In this document: positions 51,628 through 60,629 of the stretch, in pieces
Numbering within the stretch: position 1 is the first letter of the stretch
Layout of the letters: every line of letters begins with the position of its first letter
Notes under the pieces: model-generated
What the model was told of the DNA's origin: nothing
The model's database searches: none
The model's input: the letters and a program-made list of their open reading frames with translations, nothing else
Made by a program: the position numbers and the translations under genes
Assembly (NCBI GenBank): GCA_002695065.1
Contig: NZNW01000142.1
Span: 38,168 to 102,167 of the forward strand
DNA from: Salinicola sp.
GTDB lineage: Bacteria; Pseudomonadota; Gammaproteobacteria; Pseudomonadales; Halomonadaceae
Direction of reading: 5' to 3'
Length of the DNA stretch: 64,000 nucleotides

Positions 51628-54534
51628 CTACCGCTGCGTCAGCGGAACGAAGCCCTTCGTCATCGCATCGGTATCGCTGGCCTGGTCACCGGCGTCCGCG
51701 GTGACATCGAGCGTCGGGCTCCGGCGCAGCGTCTGCCAGGCGCTGCGGATGTCGGCAGCCTTCAGCTTGTCGACCGTGGCGGCCAGTTGCTGGCGACGAT
51801 CGAAGTCGGCCTGCGGGTAGGCCAGCGTCTGCCACAGGCGGTCCGCCCGTGCCGAGAGTGACTGGTCGCGCTGCAGGAGTTGCTGACGCACGGCCTGGCG
51901 ATAAGGCGCCAGTTCGTCGTCGGCGAGTGCGGCGATGCGCTGGTCGAAGGACGTGAGAAAGGCGTCCATCCGCTGGCCGATCGTCTCGCTGGAGACGCTG
52001 GGGGATTGAACCAGCATCATCAGGCCCGGGGCGTTCATGAACGGGGCGTAACCGGCGCTGACGATATAGCCGAGCTGCTCGTCGGTCCGCAGCTTGGCGA
52101 AGAAGGGCGGTCCGATCAGTTGCCCGATCACGGCCAGGCTGGCCTGGTCATGCAGCGAGAGGTCGGGGCCTTGCAGGTAGCGCAGTACCGCCGAGTCGTC
52201 GCGAGCCGTTGCCGGGTGCAGTACCGGGGCGTTGGCGGGAACGTCAAGCACCGCCAATGGCGGGATGGCATCGGCGCGGAGCTTGGGCGACAGCGCATTG
52301 GCGACCAACAGCCCTTCGCGCCTGGCGAGAGCGGCGTCGAGGTTGCCCACCGCCATGGCCTGGAGGTAGAGCCTGCCGAGGAACTGCCGGCGGTAGTCGC
52401 GCACGTCCTGGGCATCGATGCCGTCGATCGCCGCCAGCATGTTCGTCGTGCTGACCTGGGGACGCATCAGGGCCTCGCTCAGGGTGCGCTGCAACTGCTG
52501 GTAGAGCGCGTCCTGGGGCGCGTTTTCCCAGCTGCGCTTCAAGCCTTGCTTGACCCGTTCGACGCTGGCGTCGGTGATCTCGCCCTGGCGCAACTGCTCG
52601 ACGACGGTCCTCATCAGGCGGTCCTGGTGATCGCGCCAGCCGGAGAAGGCCAGCGTGATACCGCGACCGTGGGCGTAGGCGGCGAACTCCTGTCCGGCCA
52701 GCGAGGCCGGATAGAAACGCTCGTTGAGGCCGTCGTTCAGCCAGCCGGCCAGCAGCCGTGTCAGCACCGCATGACGGGCGTCCCGGGAGGCGTCCGGGTT
52801 CTGCAGGCTGAAGCGCCATTCGACCCGCGGTGCGCCGAAGTCGCTGTCGGCCTGGTGCCAGATCTCGACGCTGGGTGAGTCGACCAGGCGGGCGGGTTCG
52901 GCGCTCTCGAACGGGCGAACGCTGAGGTCCTCGGCGATGTACGGATTGGCGTCGGGCAGTCCCAGGCCATCGAGAGGAGAGCCCGCGGGCCAGTCATCGC
53001 GCCGGGTCAGGGTGTAGGGCGTCGAGAAGTAGCGGGTGGTCTCGTCACCCGACACGTCCGGGCCGCTGTAGACCCGCAGCAGGTTGTCGGGTGTCAGGCG
53101 CCCGAGGATGTCGTCGATGGCTTCCGCGTCGAATCGATCCATGCGGTAGGGCGCGTACTGCACGTCCTGGAGAGGGTAGTGGGCCAGGCTCATCGCCATG
53201 CCCCTGACGGTGTCGATCGGCTCGCTGCGCTGCTGGAAACGGAAGCTCTGCTCGGCCAGCTTGGCCTGTTCCCGGTAGCGCCAGGCGTCGACCCCGTGGT
53301 CGCGGATGCGCCGGATCTGATCGAACAGGCTGGCCTGGATGTCGTCGAGATGATGTTCCCCCTCCGGCGTCAGGCTGATCGAGACGTCGAACAGCGCGTG
53401 TCGACCGTCACCCGCGCGGGTGCCGGCGGACAAGGCGTCGGCCCAGCCTGCCTTGCGCAGGGCAGCCAGAAGGCTGCCCTCGCCCTCGTGCCCGAGCAGG
53501 TTGGCGAGATAGTCGTCCGGCTTGTCGGCGTATTCGAGGGTGGGGTCGTCGATGGGAAAGAGGAATTCCAGCTGGCGACGCGCCTGATTGCTCTTGATGC
53601 GAATCGATGCCGGCAGGTCGTCGGCCCTCGCCAGTGGCTGATCGACCACGGGCTTTTGCAGGCCGCGATCGGGTATCGCGGCGAAACGTTGGCGGACCAG
53701 CCGCTCCATGGCATCCAGCGGCTCGGGGGCGAGCACGGTCAGATGCATGACATTGGCATCGTAATGGCGGTGGTAGAAATCGAGCAGCGCCTGGCGCAGC
53801 GGGCGTTTGTCGCTGTTGAGCGTCTCCAGGCTACCCACCGAAAAGTGATTGAGCGGGTGCTCGGGATTGAGCGCCTTGCCCAGCGCCTCGTTGATGCGGC
53901 GGGCATCGTCGTCGCGCCTGGCCTGGTATTCGGAGTTCACCGCGTGGCGTTCGCGGTCGACATAGTCGGGATTGAACTGCGGAGAGATGAAGAACTGTGA
54001 GAACCGATCGAGTGCGTCGGGAAAGGCGCCCGGATCCACGTCGAAGTAGAAGTTGGTGTCCTGGTCGGCGGTGAAGGCGTTGTGGGAGCCGCCGTTCTGG
54101 GAAATGAAGCGCTGGTAGCCGTCCGGGTCCGGATAGCCCTCGGTTCCCAGGAACAGCATGTGCTCGAGGAAGTGCGCCAGCCCGGGCATGTCGGACGGAT
54201 CGTTGTTGCTGCCCACGGAGACGTCCATGGCCGCCGCGGCCTTGTCGGCCTCGGGGTCGCTGACCAGCAGCGCCTGCAGGCCGTTGTCGAGGGTGATGGC
54301 GCGGTACTGGCGGTCGTCATTGGGACTCTGGATGATGGGGCCCTGACTGACGGCGGCACGGTCGGCCGATCCAGGGTCGGGAGCGGCGGTCGCCGTGACG
54401 GGGAGCGCCACCAGCCCCAGGGCCAGCGCCAGGCAACCGGCAAGATACCGGATGCCCAGTGCGGTACGTGTTGGCGGCGTCATGCCGGTGAGCGCCGGAC
54501 GATGGCGCGGGGAGTGAAGACGGGGTTCCTGCAT
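51628..54534 (-). CDS. M16 family metallopeptidase, protease III (PtrA)-like
   Basis: A 968-residue insulinase-type zinc protease. The HFLEH motif gives His121, Glu124 and His125, and the third ligand Glu202 lies exactly 76 residues on, as in the HxxEH-x76-E rule. The signal peptide (TALGIRYLAGCLALALGLVALPVTATA) ends near residue 51, so the enzyme is periplasmic. The start at 54534 has GAGAG upstream; ATG 54483 would give a cleaner signal peptide but has no ribosome site, so the start is open. Confidence 0.9.
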   Translation of the reverse strand: MQEPRLHSPRHRPALTGMTPPTRTALGIRYLAGCLALALGLVALPVTATAAPDPGSADRAAVSQGPIIQSPNDDRQYRAITLDNGLQALLVSDPEADKAAAAMDVSVGSNNDPSDMPGLAHFLEHMLFLGTEGYPDPDGYQRFISQNGGSHNAFTADQDTNFYFDVDPGAFPDALDRFSQFFISPQFNPDYVDRERHAVNSEYQARRDDDARRINEALGKALNPEHPLNHFSVGSLETLNSDKRPLRQALLDFYHRHYDANVMHLTVLAPEPLDAMERLVRQRFAAIPDRGLQKPVVDQPLARADDLPASIRIKSNQARRQLEFLFPIDDPTLEYADKPDDYLANLLGHEGEGSLLAALRKAGWADALSAGTRAGDGRHALFDVSISLTPEGEHHLDDIQASLFDQIRRIRDHGVDAWRYREQAKLAEQSFRFQQRSEPIDTVRGMAMSLAHYPLQDVQYAPYRMDRFDAEAIDDILGRLTPDNLLRVYSGPDVSGDETTRYFSTPYTLTRRDDWPAGSPLDGLGLPDANPYIAEDLSVRPFESAEPARLVDSPSVEIWHQADSDFGAPRVEWRFSLQNPDASRDARHAVLTRLLAGWLNDGLNERFYPASLAGQEFAAYAHGRGITLAFSGWRDHQDRLMRTVVEQLRQGEITDASVERVKQGLKRSWENAPQDALYQQLQRTLSEALMRPQVSTTNMLAAIDGIDAQDVRDYRRQFLGRLYLQAMAVGNLDAALARREGLLVANALSPKLRADAIPPLAVLDVPANAPVLHPATARDDSAVLRYLQGPDLSLHDQASLAVIGQLIGPPFFAKLRTDEQLGYIVSAGYAPFMNAPGLMMLVQSPSVSSETIGQRMDAFLTSFDQRIAALADDELAPYRQAVRQQLLQRDQSLSARADRLWQTLAYPQADFDRRQQLAATVDKLKAADIRSAWQTLRRSPTLDVTADAGDQASDTDAMTKGFVPLTQR

Positions 54535-54619
54535 ACGGACTCTCTCGCTGATGACCGGGGGTGTGAAAATCGAACCGGGGCCCTGAAATGGTGCAACGAT
54601 GCCTGCCGTGGCGAGGCGC

Positions 54620-55294
54620 TCATGTCGTCCAGACACGCATGGGGCCGATAGGGTAACCGCAGGCCCACTCCTGATGCGCGGGGTCGTTCACCTGCTTTGA
54701 TACCGGAAACGCGCCCAGCAGTTCCCGGTCGGCCGGGCCGATGAGCCCGCGAACCGACGCTGGCGACGTATCCGGCGAGAGCCAGGCGTCGGTCTCGTCG
54801 GGGGCGATGACCGTGGGCAGGCGATCGCTCATGGGGGCGATGACTTCCGTCGTGGGCACCGTGATCAGGGCGAAAGAGTCGCGTGTCGTGCCCGTGTCCG
54901 GCGCGTAGCGACTCCAGATGCCGGCCAGCAGCAGTGGCGACCGGTCGGTATGGGTCACCAGGAAGGGCTGCTTGCCCCGTAGCCCGTTCTGCCAGACGTA
55001 AATGCCGGTCACGGGGAGCAGGCACCGGCGCTCGGCCAGCGCCTCGCGAAACATCGGTCGCTCGTCGAGCGATTCGGCACGGGCGCAGTGCGGCGCCTGA
55101 TCCAGCACTTTCAGCCACGTCGGAGTAAGCCCCCAGAACGCGTCGCGCAGCACGGTGACCCCCGCCTCGTGGCGCAGGATCGACAGCCAGCGGCGCGGCG
55201 CCAGGTTGGGGCCGAGGATCGGCGGGTCGATGCCGCGAAAAGCGGGGCTTGCCGGATGACGGGTCCAATCGTCGACATGCAGTCGACCAGCCAT
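54620..55294 (-). CDS. SRAP (YedK/HMCES) domain protein with degenerate active site
   Basis: A 224-residue protein with the SRAP fold (PNLAPRRW, DAFWGLTPTW, MFREALAERRCLLPVTGIYVW, KQPFLV). Normal SRAP proteins start Met-Cys and use Cys2 to bind abasic sites in single-strand DNA, helped by Asn75, Glu105 and His160 in E. coli YedK. Here the matching positions are Ala2, Cys70, Val100 and Ser156. The start at 55294 is supported by AGAGGAG and by alignment, and no Cys is coded just upstream. It is likely a pseudo-enzyme. Confidence 0.85.
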   Translation of the reverse strand: MAGRLHVDDWTRHPASPAFRGIDPPILGPNLAPRRWLSILRHEAGVTVLRDAFWGLTPTWLKVLDQAPHCARAESLDERPMFREALAERRCLLPVTGIYVWQNGLRGKQPFLVTHTDRSPLLLAGIWSRYAPDTGTTRDSFALITVPTTEVIAPMSDRLPTVIAPDETDAWLSPDTSPASVRGLIGPADRELLGAFPVSKQVNDPAHQEWACGYPIGPMRVWTT

Positions 55295-55581
55295 GGTGTC
55301 TCCTCTTGGACGATCGAGTGGCGAGGGCAACAGCCTATGCCACAGCGTGCGCCGGGCCAAGGCGTTATTCACCTGCCGGGGCGAGACGGGGGAGGGCGCT
55401 CGCCTGCGGACGCCGGCGGTGTAAAACCCTCACGAAATCGTCACGTTAATCCGCTCGATGCTTGCGTTTGCGCGGTATGGCGATATGCTGGGAAACGCTG
55501 TTCGATTTTAAGTCGACAACAATATTTTCCGGCTTCCGACTCGTCGGCAGCGATTCGACACCATTCCGAGCGAGGAATTTC

Positions 55582-56196
55582 ATGGCTCGACCGCGACAGC
55601 ACGCCCCCGAGGCGCTCCATGCCCAGGTCATGGCGGCCTGCGATGCCTGGCTGAGAGACAATCCCGTGCACACGCTGTCGCTGCGCTCGCTGGCTCGCGA
55701 TGTGGGCTGCGCGCCGAGTACGCTGCTCAAACTCTACGGCAGCTTCAGCAACCTGCTGCAGTACGTCAATATCGAGACCCTCGACAGGATGGGGGCGGCG
55801 GTATCCTGGCTCGAGGATGCCGATCCGGAGCCGCAGCTCAAGGCCCTGGCGACGGCATACTGGCAGTTCGCCCAGCACGAGCCTCACCGCTGGCAGATGC
55901 TGTTCGAGTACCCGCTCGCGGACGAGGGTGAACTCGACGAGCGCCAGAGCCATATCATCGATGCGCTGTTTCTGCGCGTCGAGAGCGCGCTCAAGGCCCA
56001 TCAGCCGGCACTCGACGATGCCACTGCCCGGCGCATGGCAAGGACGCTCTGGGGCAGCGTGCATGGCCTGGTGCAGTTGGGGCTCAACGATCGCCTCGGC
56101 TATTGGCAGGGGCAGCCGATGGAAGTGGGAGAGCTGCTCGATCAGCTGTTGTCGATGACACTGAACGGCCTGCGCTACCTGTCGGACGACTCGTGA
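55582..56196 (+). CDS. TetR family transcriptional regulator
   Basis: A 204-residue regulator with an N-terminal helix-turn-helix (about 10-60; LSLRSLARDVGCAPSTLLKLYGSF) and a helical ligand domain of the WHG-like type. The ATG at 55582 follows GAGGAA by 5 bases. Its TGA overlaps the GTG start of the transporter-acyltransferase gene, so the two are co-translated and it probably responds to a lipid or fatty acid signal. An AT-rich promoter-like region (about 55490-55560) lies upstream in the 287-bp gap 55295-55581. Confidence 0.88.
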   Translation: MARPRQHAPEALHAQVMAACDAWLRDNPVHTLSLRSLARDVGCAPSTLLKLYGSFSNLLQYVNIETLDRMGAAVSWLEDADPEPQLKALATAYWQFAQHEPHRWQMLFEYPLADEGELDERQSHIIDALFLRVESALKAHQPALDDATARRMARTLWGSVHGLVQLGLNDRLGYWQGQPMEVGELLDQLLSMTLNGLRYLSDDS

Positions 56197-58094
56197 ATTC
56201 GGGGTTACTGGCCCAGCGCCGCTTCGCGCCGTTCTTCTGGACCCAGGCCCTGGGCGCTTTCAACGACAACCTTTTCAAGAACGTCCTGCTGCTGCTGCTG
56301 ACCTTCGTCGCCGTACCCCGGTACGGTTGGGATACGGGGCTGCTGAACAACCTGGCGGCGGGACTCTTCATCCTGCCGTTCTTCCTGTTTTCCGCCTGGG
56401 GCGGCACGCTCGCCGATCACCTCGACAAGCAGAGGCTGGTGCGTCGTCTCAAGTTGCTGGAGCTGGCGACGATGATCGCGGCTGCGGTGGCGGTCTGGTT
56501 CGAGCTGTTCGGCCTGTTGCTGGCGCTACTGTTCATGATGGGCACGCAGTCGGCGCTGTTCGGTCCGGTCAAGTACGCCATCTTGCCGCAGCACCTCGCC
56601 GCCACCGAACTGGTCAAGGGCAATGCCTGGGTCAACCTGGGCACGTTCGTGTCGATTCTGCTGGGTACCCTGCTGGCCGGCGTGCTGGCCTCGTTGGAGG
56701 GCGCGCTGGGAAGGGCGGCCATCGCGACCAGCCTGGTGGTGATCGCCGTGGCCGGTGTCGTCGTCAGCCTGAAGATCCCGGCGGCGCCTCCGAGCGTGAC
56801 CGGCCGTGTTCCGTGGCGCCCATTTTCCGGCACCTGGCGAGTGATGCGCGACGGTCTCGCCGAGAAGAAGGTCCGGCCGGCGCTGATCGGGATCAGTTTC
56901 TTCTGGTTTCTGGGCGCCTGCTACCTGACCCAGCTGCCGGCGTGGGTCAAAGACGTGATTCACGGAAGCGAGGGGGCCGTCAGCTTCCTGCTGGGTGCCT
57001 TCGCGGTCGGCGTGGGCCTGGGGGCACTGCTCTGCTCCCGGCTGTCGGCGGGGCGCCTGGAGCTCGGGCTGGTGCCGATCGGGGCGTTGGTCATCGGGGT
57101 CTCCGGGATCGAGCTGGCCGCGCAGTCGAGCTTCGCCGGGGAGCAGTTGACGTTGGTCGAACTGCTGGCGATGACCGATTTCTGGCGCATGAGCACGCTG
57201 CTGGCGCTGGTGGGGCTCGGCGGCGGTCTCTACAGCGTACCGCTCTACACCCTGATGCAACTGGCCAGTCGCGAGGAGCGTCGGGCCCGCATGATTGCTG
57301 CCAACAATATCCTCAACGCGCTGTTCATGATCCTGTCCGCCGTGTTCGGGATCGTGGTGCTGAGCGTGATGAAGCTGTCGCTCTTCGTGCTGTTCGCGTG
57401 TCTGGGGTGGTCGGCACTGCTGGTGGGCGTGGCGCTGCTGATGCGGAATCCCCGGCCCGCACTGCGGCTGCTGATTTTTGCCCTGATTCAGCTGCTCTAC
57501 CGGCTCCGGTGTCGTGGCCGGCAGCATGTGCCGGCCACCGGTCCGGCACTGGTGGTCTGCAATCACGTCAGTTTCATGGACGCGCTGGTTCTCGGCGGTG
57601 CCTGTCCCCGTCCGCTGCGCTTCATGATGGATCGGCCTATCTACGAGAACCCCTGGTTCAACTGGTTCTTCCGCATCGCTGGAGCCATTCCCGTCGACTC
57701 CGACCGGCGTGATCCTGGCGGCGTGCGACGTGCGCTGGAGGAGGTCAGTCGGGCGTTGCGCAACGGCGAGGTGGTGATGATCTTCCCGGAAGGGCGACTG
57801 ACGCCGGATGGCGACGTGCACGCTTTCCGGCGGGGGTTGGACCTGGTGCTGGCGCGGGACCCGGTACCGGTGGTGCCGGCGGCGCTGTCGGGGCTGTGGG
57901 GGTCGTGGACATCCAACAAGGATGGCAAGGCGCTGACCAAGTGGCCGCGCCGGCTGAGAGCGCGAGTGCTGCTGGTCTTCGGCGAGCCGATTCCCGCGGG
58001 GTACTCGCCGAGGCGCACCCTCGAGCGCCGGGTTCGAGGGCTCAAGCGGGCGGCCGATCAGAGCTTGTCCCGGAAGCTGGGTGGCCCGATCTAG
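56193..58094 (+). CDS. LplT-like MFS transporter fused to a PlsC-type acyltransferase
   Basis: A 633-residue membrane protein. Residues 1-420 form an LplT-type lysophospholipid carrier (FFWTQALGAFNDNLFKNVLLLLLTF). Residues about 430-625 are a 1-acylglycerol-phosphate acyltransferase with NHVSFMDAL (HX4D) and FPEGRL. It would flip lysophospholipids inward and reacylate them. Unlike E. coli LplT-Aas, no acyl-ACP synthetase domain is attached. The GTG start at 56193 overlaps the TetR stop (GTGA). Confidence 0.88.
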   Translation: MNSGLLAQRRFAPFFWTQALGAFNDNLFKNVLLLLLTFVAVPRYGWDTGLLNNLAAGLFILPFFLFSAWGGTLADHLDKQRLVRRLKLLELATMIAAAVAVWFELFGLLLALLFMMGTQSALFGPVKYAILPQHLAATELVKGNAWVNLGTFVSILLGTLLAGVLASLEGALGRAAIATSLVVIAVAGVVVSLKIPAAPPSVTGRVPWRPFSGTWRVMRDGLAEKKVRPALIGISFFWFLGACYLTQLPAWVKDVIHGSEGAVSFLLGAFAVGVGLGALLCSRLSAGRLELGLVPIGALVIGVSGIELAAQSSFAGEQLTLVELLAMTDFWRMSTLLALVGLGGGLYSVPLYTLMQLASREERRARMIAANNILNALFMILSAVFGIVVLSVMKLSLFVLFACLGWSALLVGVALLMRNPRPALRLLIFALIQLLYRLRCRGRQHVPATGPALVVCNHVSFMDALVLGGACPRPLRFMMDRPIYENPWFNWFFRIAGAIPVDSDRRDPGGVRRALEEVSRALRNGEVVMIFPEGRLTPDGDVHAFRRGLDLVLARDPVPVVPAALSGLWGSWTSNKDGKALTKWPRRLRARVLLVFGEPIPAGYSPRRTLERRVRGLKRAADQSLSRKLGGPI

Positions 58095-58139
58095 CCCGCG
58101 CCGGTCGCGGTCATCATCCTATCCGTGCCCTTAATCGGC

Positions 58140-59423
58140 TCATTCGCTGCTGCGCCGTCGCACGCCCTGCTGCCAGCAGCGCACCGATGTGATCAGGTTG
58201 TCCCCGATCTCGAGGATCTCCAGGCGGGTCGCGCCGATCTGGAGGCAGGCCTGGGCGTCGGGGAAGGACTCCAGTTCTTCCAGAATCAGTCCGTTGAGGG
58301 TCTTGGGGCCATCCGTCGGCAGCTGCCAGCCGAGCGCCTTGTTGACCTCGCGGATATTGGCCGTGCCTTCGATGATATAGCCGCCATCCGTCTGCGGATG
58401 AATGTCCTTGTAGGTTCCGGCGACGTCGGTGGTGAACTCGCCGACGATCTCTTCCAGGATGTCCTCCAGCGTGGCCAGCCCCTCGACATCGCCATACTCG
58501 TCCACCACGACGCCGATGCGGCGCTTCTGCTGCTGAAAGTTGAGCAGCTGCGTGTGCAGGGGCGTCGACTCCGGGATGAAGTACGGCTCCCGGGCTTCCT
58601 GGACGATCGCGGCCTTGTTGAGGTCCGGCTTGGAGAGAAAGCGCGAAGCGTTACGCAGATGCAGAATGCCGATGATGTTGTTGATGTCGCCCTTGAAGAT
58701 CGGCAGGCGGGTGTGCTGGCTCTGGCGGATCTGGGCGAGCAGCGTCTCCAGGTCGTCATCCAGGTCGAGGCCGACAATTTCGTGGCGGGGCACCATGATG
58801 TCGTTAACGGTGACGTTCTCGAGATCGAGGATCGACAGCAGCATCGCCTGGTGACGGCTGGGAATGAGCGAGCCGGCCTCGTGGACCACGCTGCGCAGTT
58901 CGTCGCGGGTCAGGTTGTCGGCACCGGCGTCCAGGTGGCGGACGCCGATGAGCCGCAGCAGGCCGTTGGAGATGGCGTTGACCAGCCACACCACCGGGTA
59001 GAGCAGCCGCAGCAGCGGCGCGAGTATCAGCGATGCGGGCAGTGCGATGCGGTCCGGCTTGACGGCGGCGTAGGTCTTGGGCGTCACCTCGCCGAAGATC
59101 AGCACGACGATGGTGAGCACCAGCGTGGCGATGGCCGGCCCGGAGACATCGCCGAAGAAATGGATGGCGACGATGGTGGCAATGGAGGCGGCGAGGTTGT
59201 TGACCAGGTTGTTGCCGATGAGTATTACGCCCAGCAGGCGGTCGGGGCGCTTGAGCAGCTCGACGACGCGGCCGGCGGAGCGGGAACCGGCGTTGGCCTG
59301 ATGATTCAACCGATAGCGATTGATCGACATCATGCCGGTTTCGGAGCTGGAGAAGAATGCTGACAGGCAGACCAGAACAAACAGCAGGCCCAGCATGAGG
59401 CCCAAGGGTATGTCGTCGCTCAA
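58140..59423 (-). CDS. corB: HlyC/CorC (CNNM) family protein CorB
   Basis: A 427-residue membrane protein: DUF21 transmembrane region (1-190, SAFFSSSETGMMS), a CBS pair (about 205-330) and a C-terminal CorC_HlyC domain (about 345-420). Relatives take part in magnesium or cobalt export. It follows ypjD on the minus strand, as in E. coli beside ffh. Confidence 0.92.
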   Translation of the reverse strand: MSDDIPLGLMLGLLFVLVCLSAFFSSSETGMMSINRYRLNHQANAGSRSAGRVVELLKRPDRLLGVILIGNNLVNNLAASIATIVAIHFFGDVSGPAIATLVLTIVVLIFGEVTPKTYAAVKPDRIALPASLILAPLLRLLYPVVWLVNAISNGLLRLIGVRHLDAGADNLTRDELRSVVHEAGSLIPSRHQAMLLSILDLENVTVNDIMVPRHEIVGLDLDDDLETLLAQIRQSQHTRLPIFKGDINNIIGILHLRNASRFLSKPDLNKAAIVQEAREPYFIPESTPLHTQLLNFQQQKRRIGVVVDEYGDVEGLATLEDILEEIVGEFTTDVAGTYKDIHPQTDGGYIIEGTANIREVNKALGWQLPTDGPKTLNGLILEELESFPDAQACLQIGATRLEILEIGDNLITSVRCWQQGVRRRSSE

Positions 59424-59527
59424 GGCGGAGAATTCCTCATGGAGTTGTCAGATTGTTGTAGGGGGTTAGCCGAAGCCTGTCAACGCGGCCGATGATCGCG
59501 CGGCGGAGTTTCCGGCCGGGCAAGAGG

Positions 59528-60331
59528 TCAGGCGTTGTAGTGGAAGATGTATTCGAGCACGAACTTGGTGCCGAAGAACGCCAGTACCAGCATCGCGACG
59601 CCGGCCAGTGTCCAGCGCACCGCCTTGGGTCCGCGCCAGCCGAGAAGATGATGCCCTGCCAGCAGGCCGGCGAATATCAGCCACGCCAGCAGCGACAGGA
59701 TGGTCTTGTGGGCCAGGTGCTGGGCGAACAGGTTGTCGACGAACACGAACCCGCTGACGATGGCTGCCGTCAACAGCAGCATGCCGCACCAGATCAGCTC
59801 GAACAGGAGTTGCTCCATGCGGGTCAGCGGCGGCAGCACCTGGACGATGCCGCTGGTCTGACGGCGCTTCAGCGCGTGGTGCTGAAAGCCGAGCAGCGCG
59901 GCCTGGACCGCGGCGATGGCCAGGAAGGAGAACGCGGCGATCGAACTCAGGATATGGAAATAGAGACCGGGGGAGACGCCGGACTCGATCATCCGGCTGG
60001 GCATGCCGACGACGCCGACGATGGTGATGGCGGCCAGCGGGAAGACGCAGACGCCGGCGTTGAGCACGGGCTTGAACAGGCTGGCGGCCAGCAGCAGCGC
60101 CACGACCAGCCAGCCCACCAGTGCCGCGCTCTGGGTCAGGCCCAGGTGCAGGCCGTGGGGGCCGATGATGGCCAGGGCGACGATGAAGGTGTGGCAGGCC
60201 AGCGCGATCAGCCCGACGCCGCGCACCCAGGTCGGGCGTTCGGCGACCCGGCGGGCGAGGCTCAGGCTTTGCCACAGCCCGGCGGCGAGATAACAGACAA
60301 TAGCGACAAGGGCGAAAGGAAGCGCCGGCAT
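59528..60331 (-). CDS. ypjD: CcsA-like inner-membrane protein YpjD (CorE)
   Basis: A 267-residue protein with eight membrane helices of the cytochrome c assembly (CcsA/CcmC-like) family. YFHILSSIAAFSFLAIAAVQAALLG and HKTILSLLAWLIFAGLLAGHHLLGWRG are the family core, with conserved His residues. The WGxE-type haem motif of true CcsA is not evident. The start at 60331 fits the first helix; the ribosome site is weak. It is divergent from ffh. Confidence 0.88.
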   Translation of the reverse strand: MPALPFALVAIVCYLAAGLWQSLSLARRVAERPTWVRGVGLIALACHTFIVALAIIGPHGLHLGLTQSAALVGWLVVALLLAASLFKPVLNAGVCVFPLAAITIVGVVGMPSRMIESGVSPGLYFHILSSIAAFSFLAIAAVQAALLGFQHHALKRRQTSGIVQVLPPLTRMEQLLFELIWCGMLLLTAAIVSGFVFVDNLFAQHLAHKTILSLLAWLIFAGLLAGHHLLGWRGPKAVRWTLAGVAMLVLAFFGTKFVLEYIFHYNA

Positions 60332-60541
60332 CGGTGTTTTGGCCTCGTGGGCGGTCTTCGAACAGCCGCCATGACGATGAAAAGAGTACGAGATGCGGAT
60401 GTGCCAGGGGCTGTTGCCGGTGGCAACGAACCCTGGATGACAGGCCATCGCGCTCCGCCGCCACTATACCCAATCACCGCCAACTCGCCCAGCCATCGAC
60501 TCGTGGCACCGCGCTGCATGGAGCCGAACCGCATCCATGCG

Positions 60542-60547
60542 TATAAT
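60542..60547 (+). promoter_or_regulatory. Possible -10 box of ffh
   Basis: A perfect TATAAT lies 88 bases upstream of ffh in the 298-bp divergent gap 60332-60629. No good -35 box is placed at 16-18 bases. Nothing else is evident in the gap. Confidence 0.35.
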
Positions 60548-60629
60548 GCTGCCCACATTCCTTTCCAGCGGCGTCGCGAGCTCGGGTTCGAGCCACGCTG
60601 GCGCCAGGCATCGCTGCCCGGAGCGTTTC

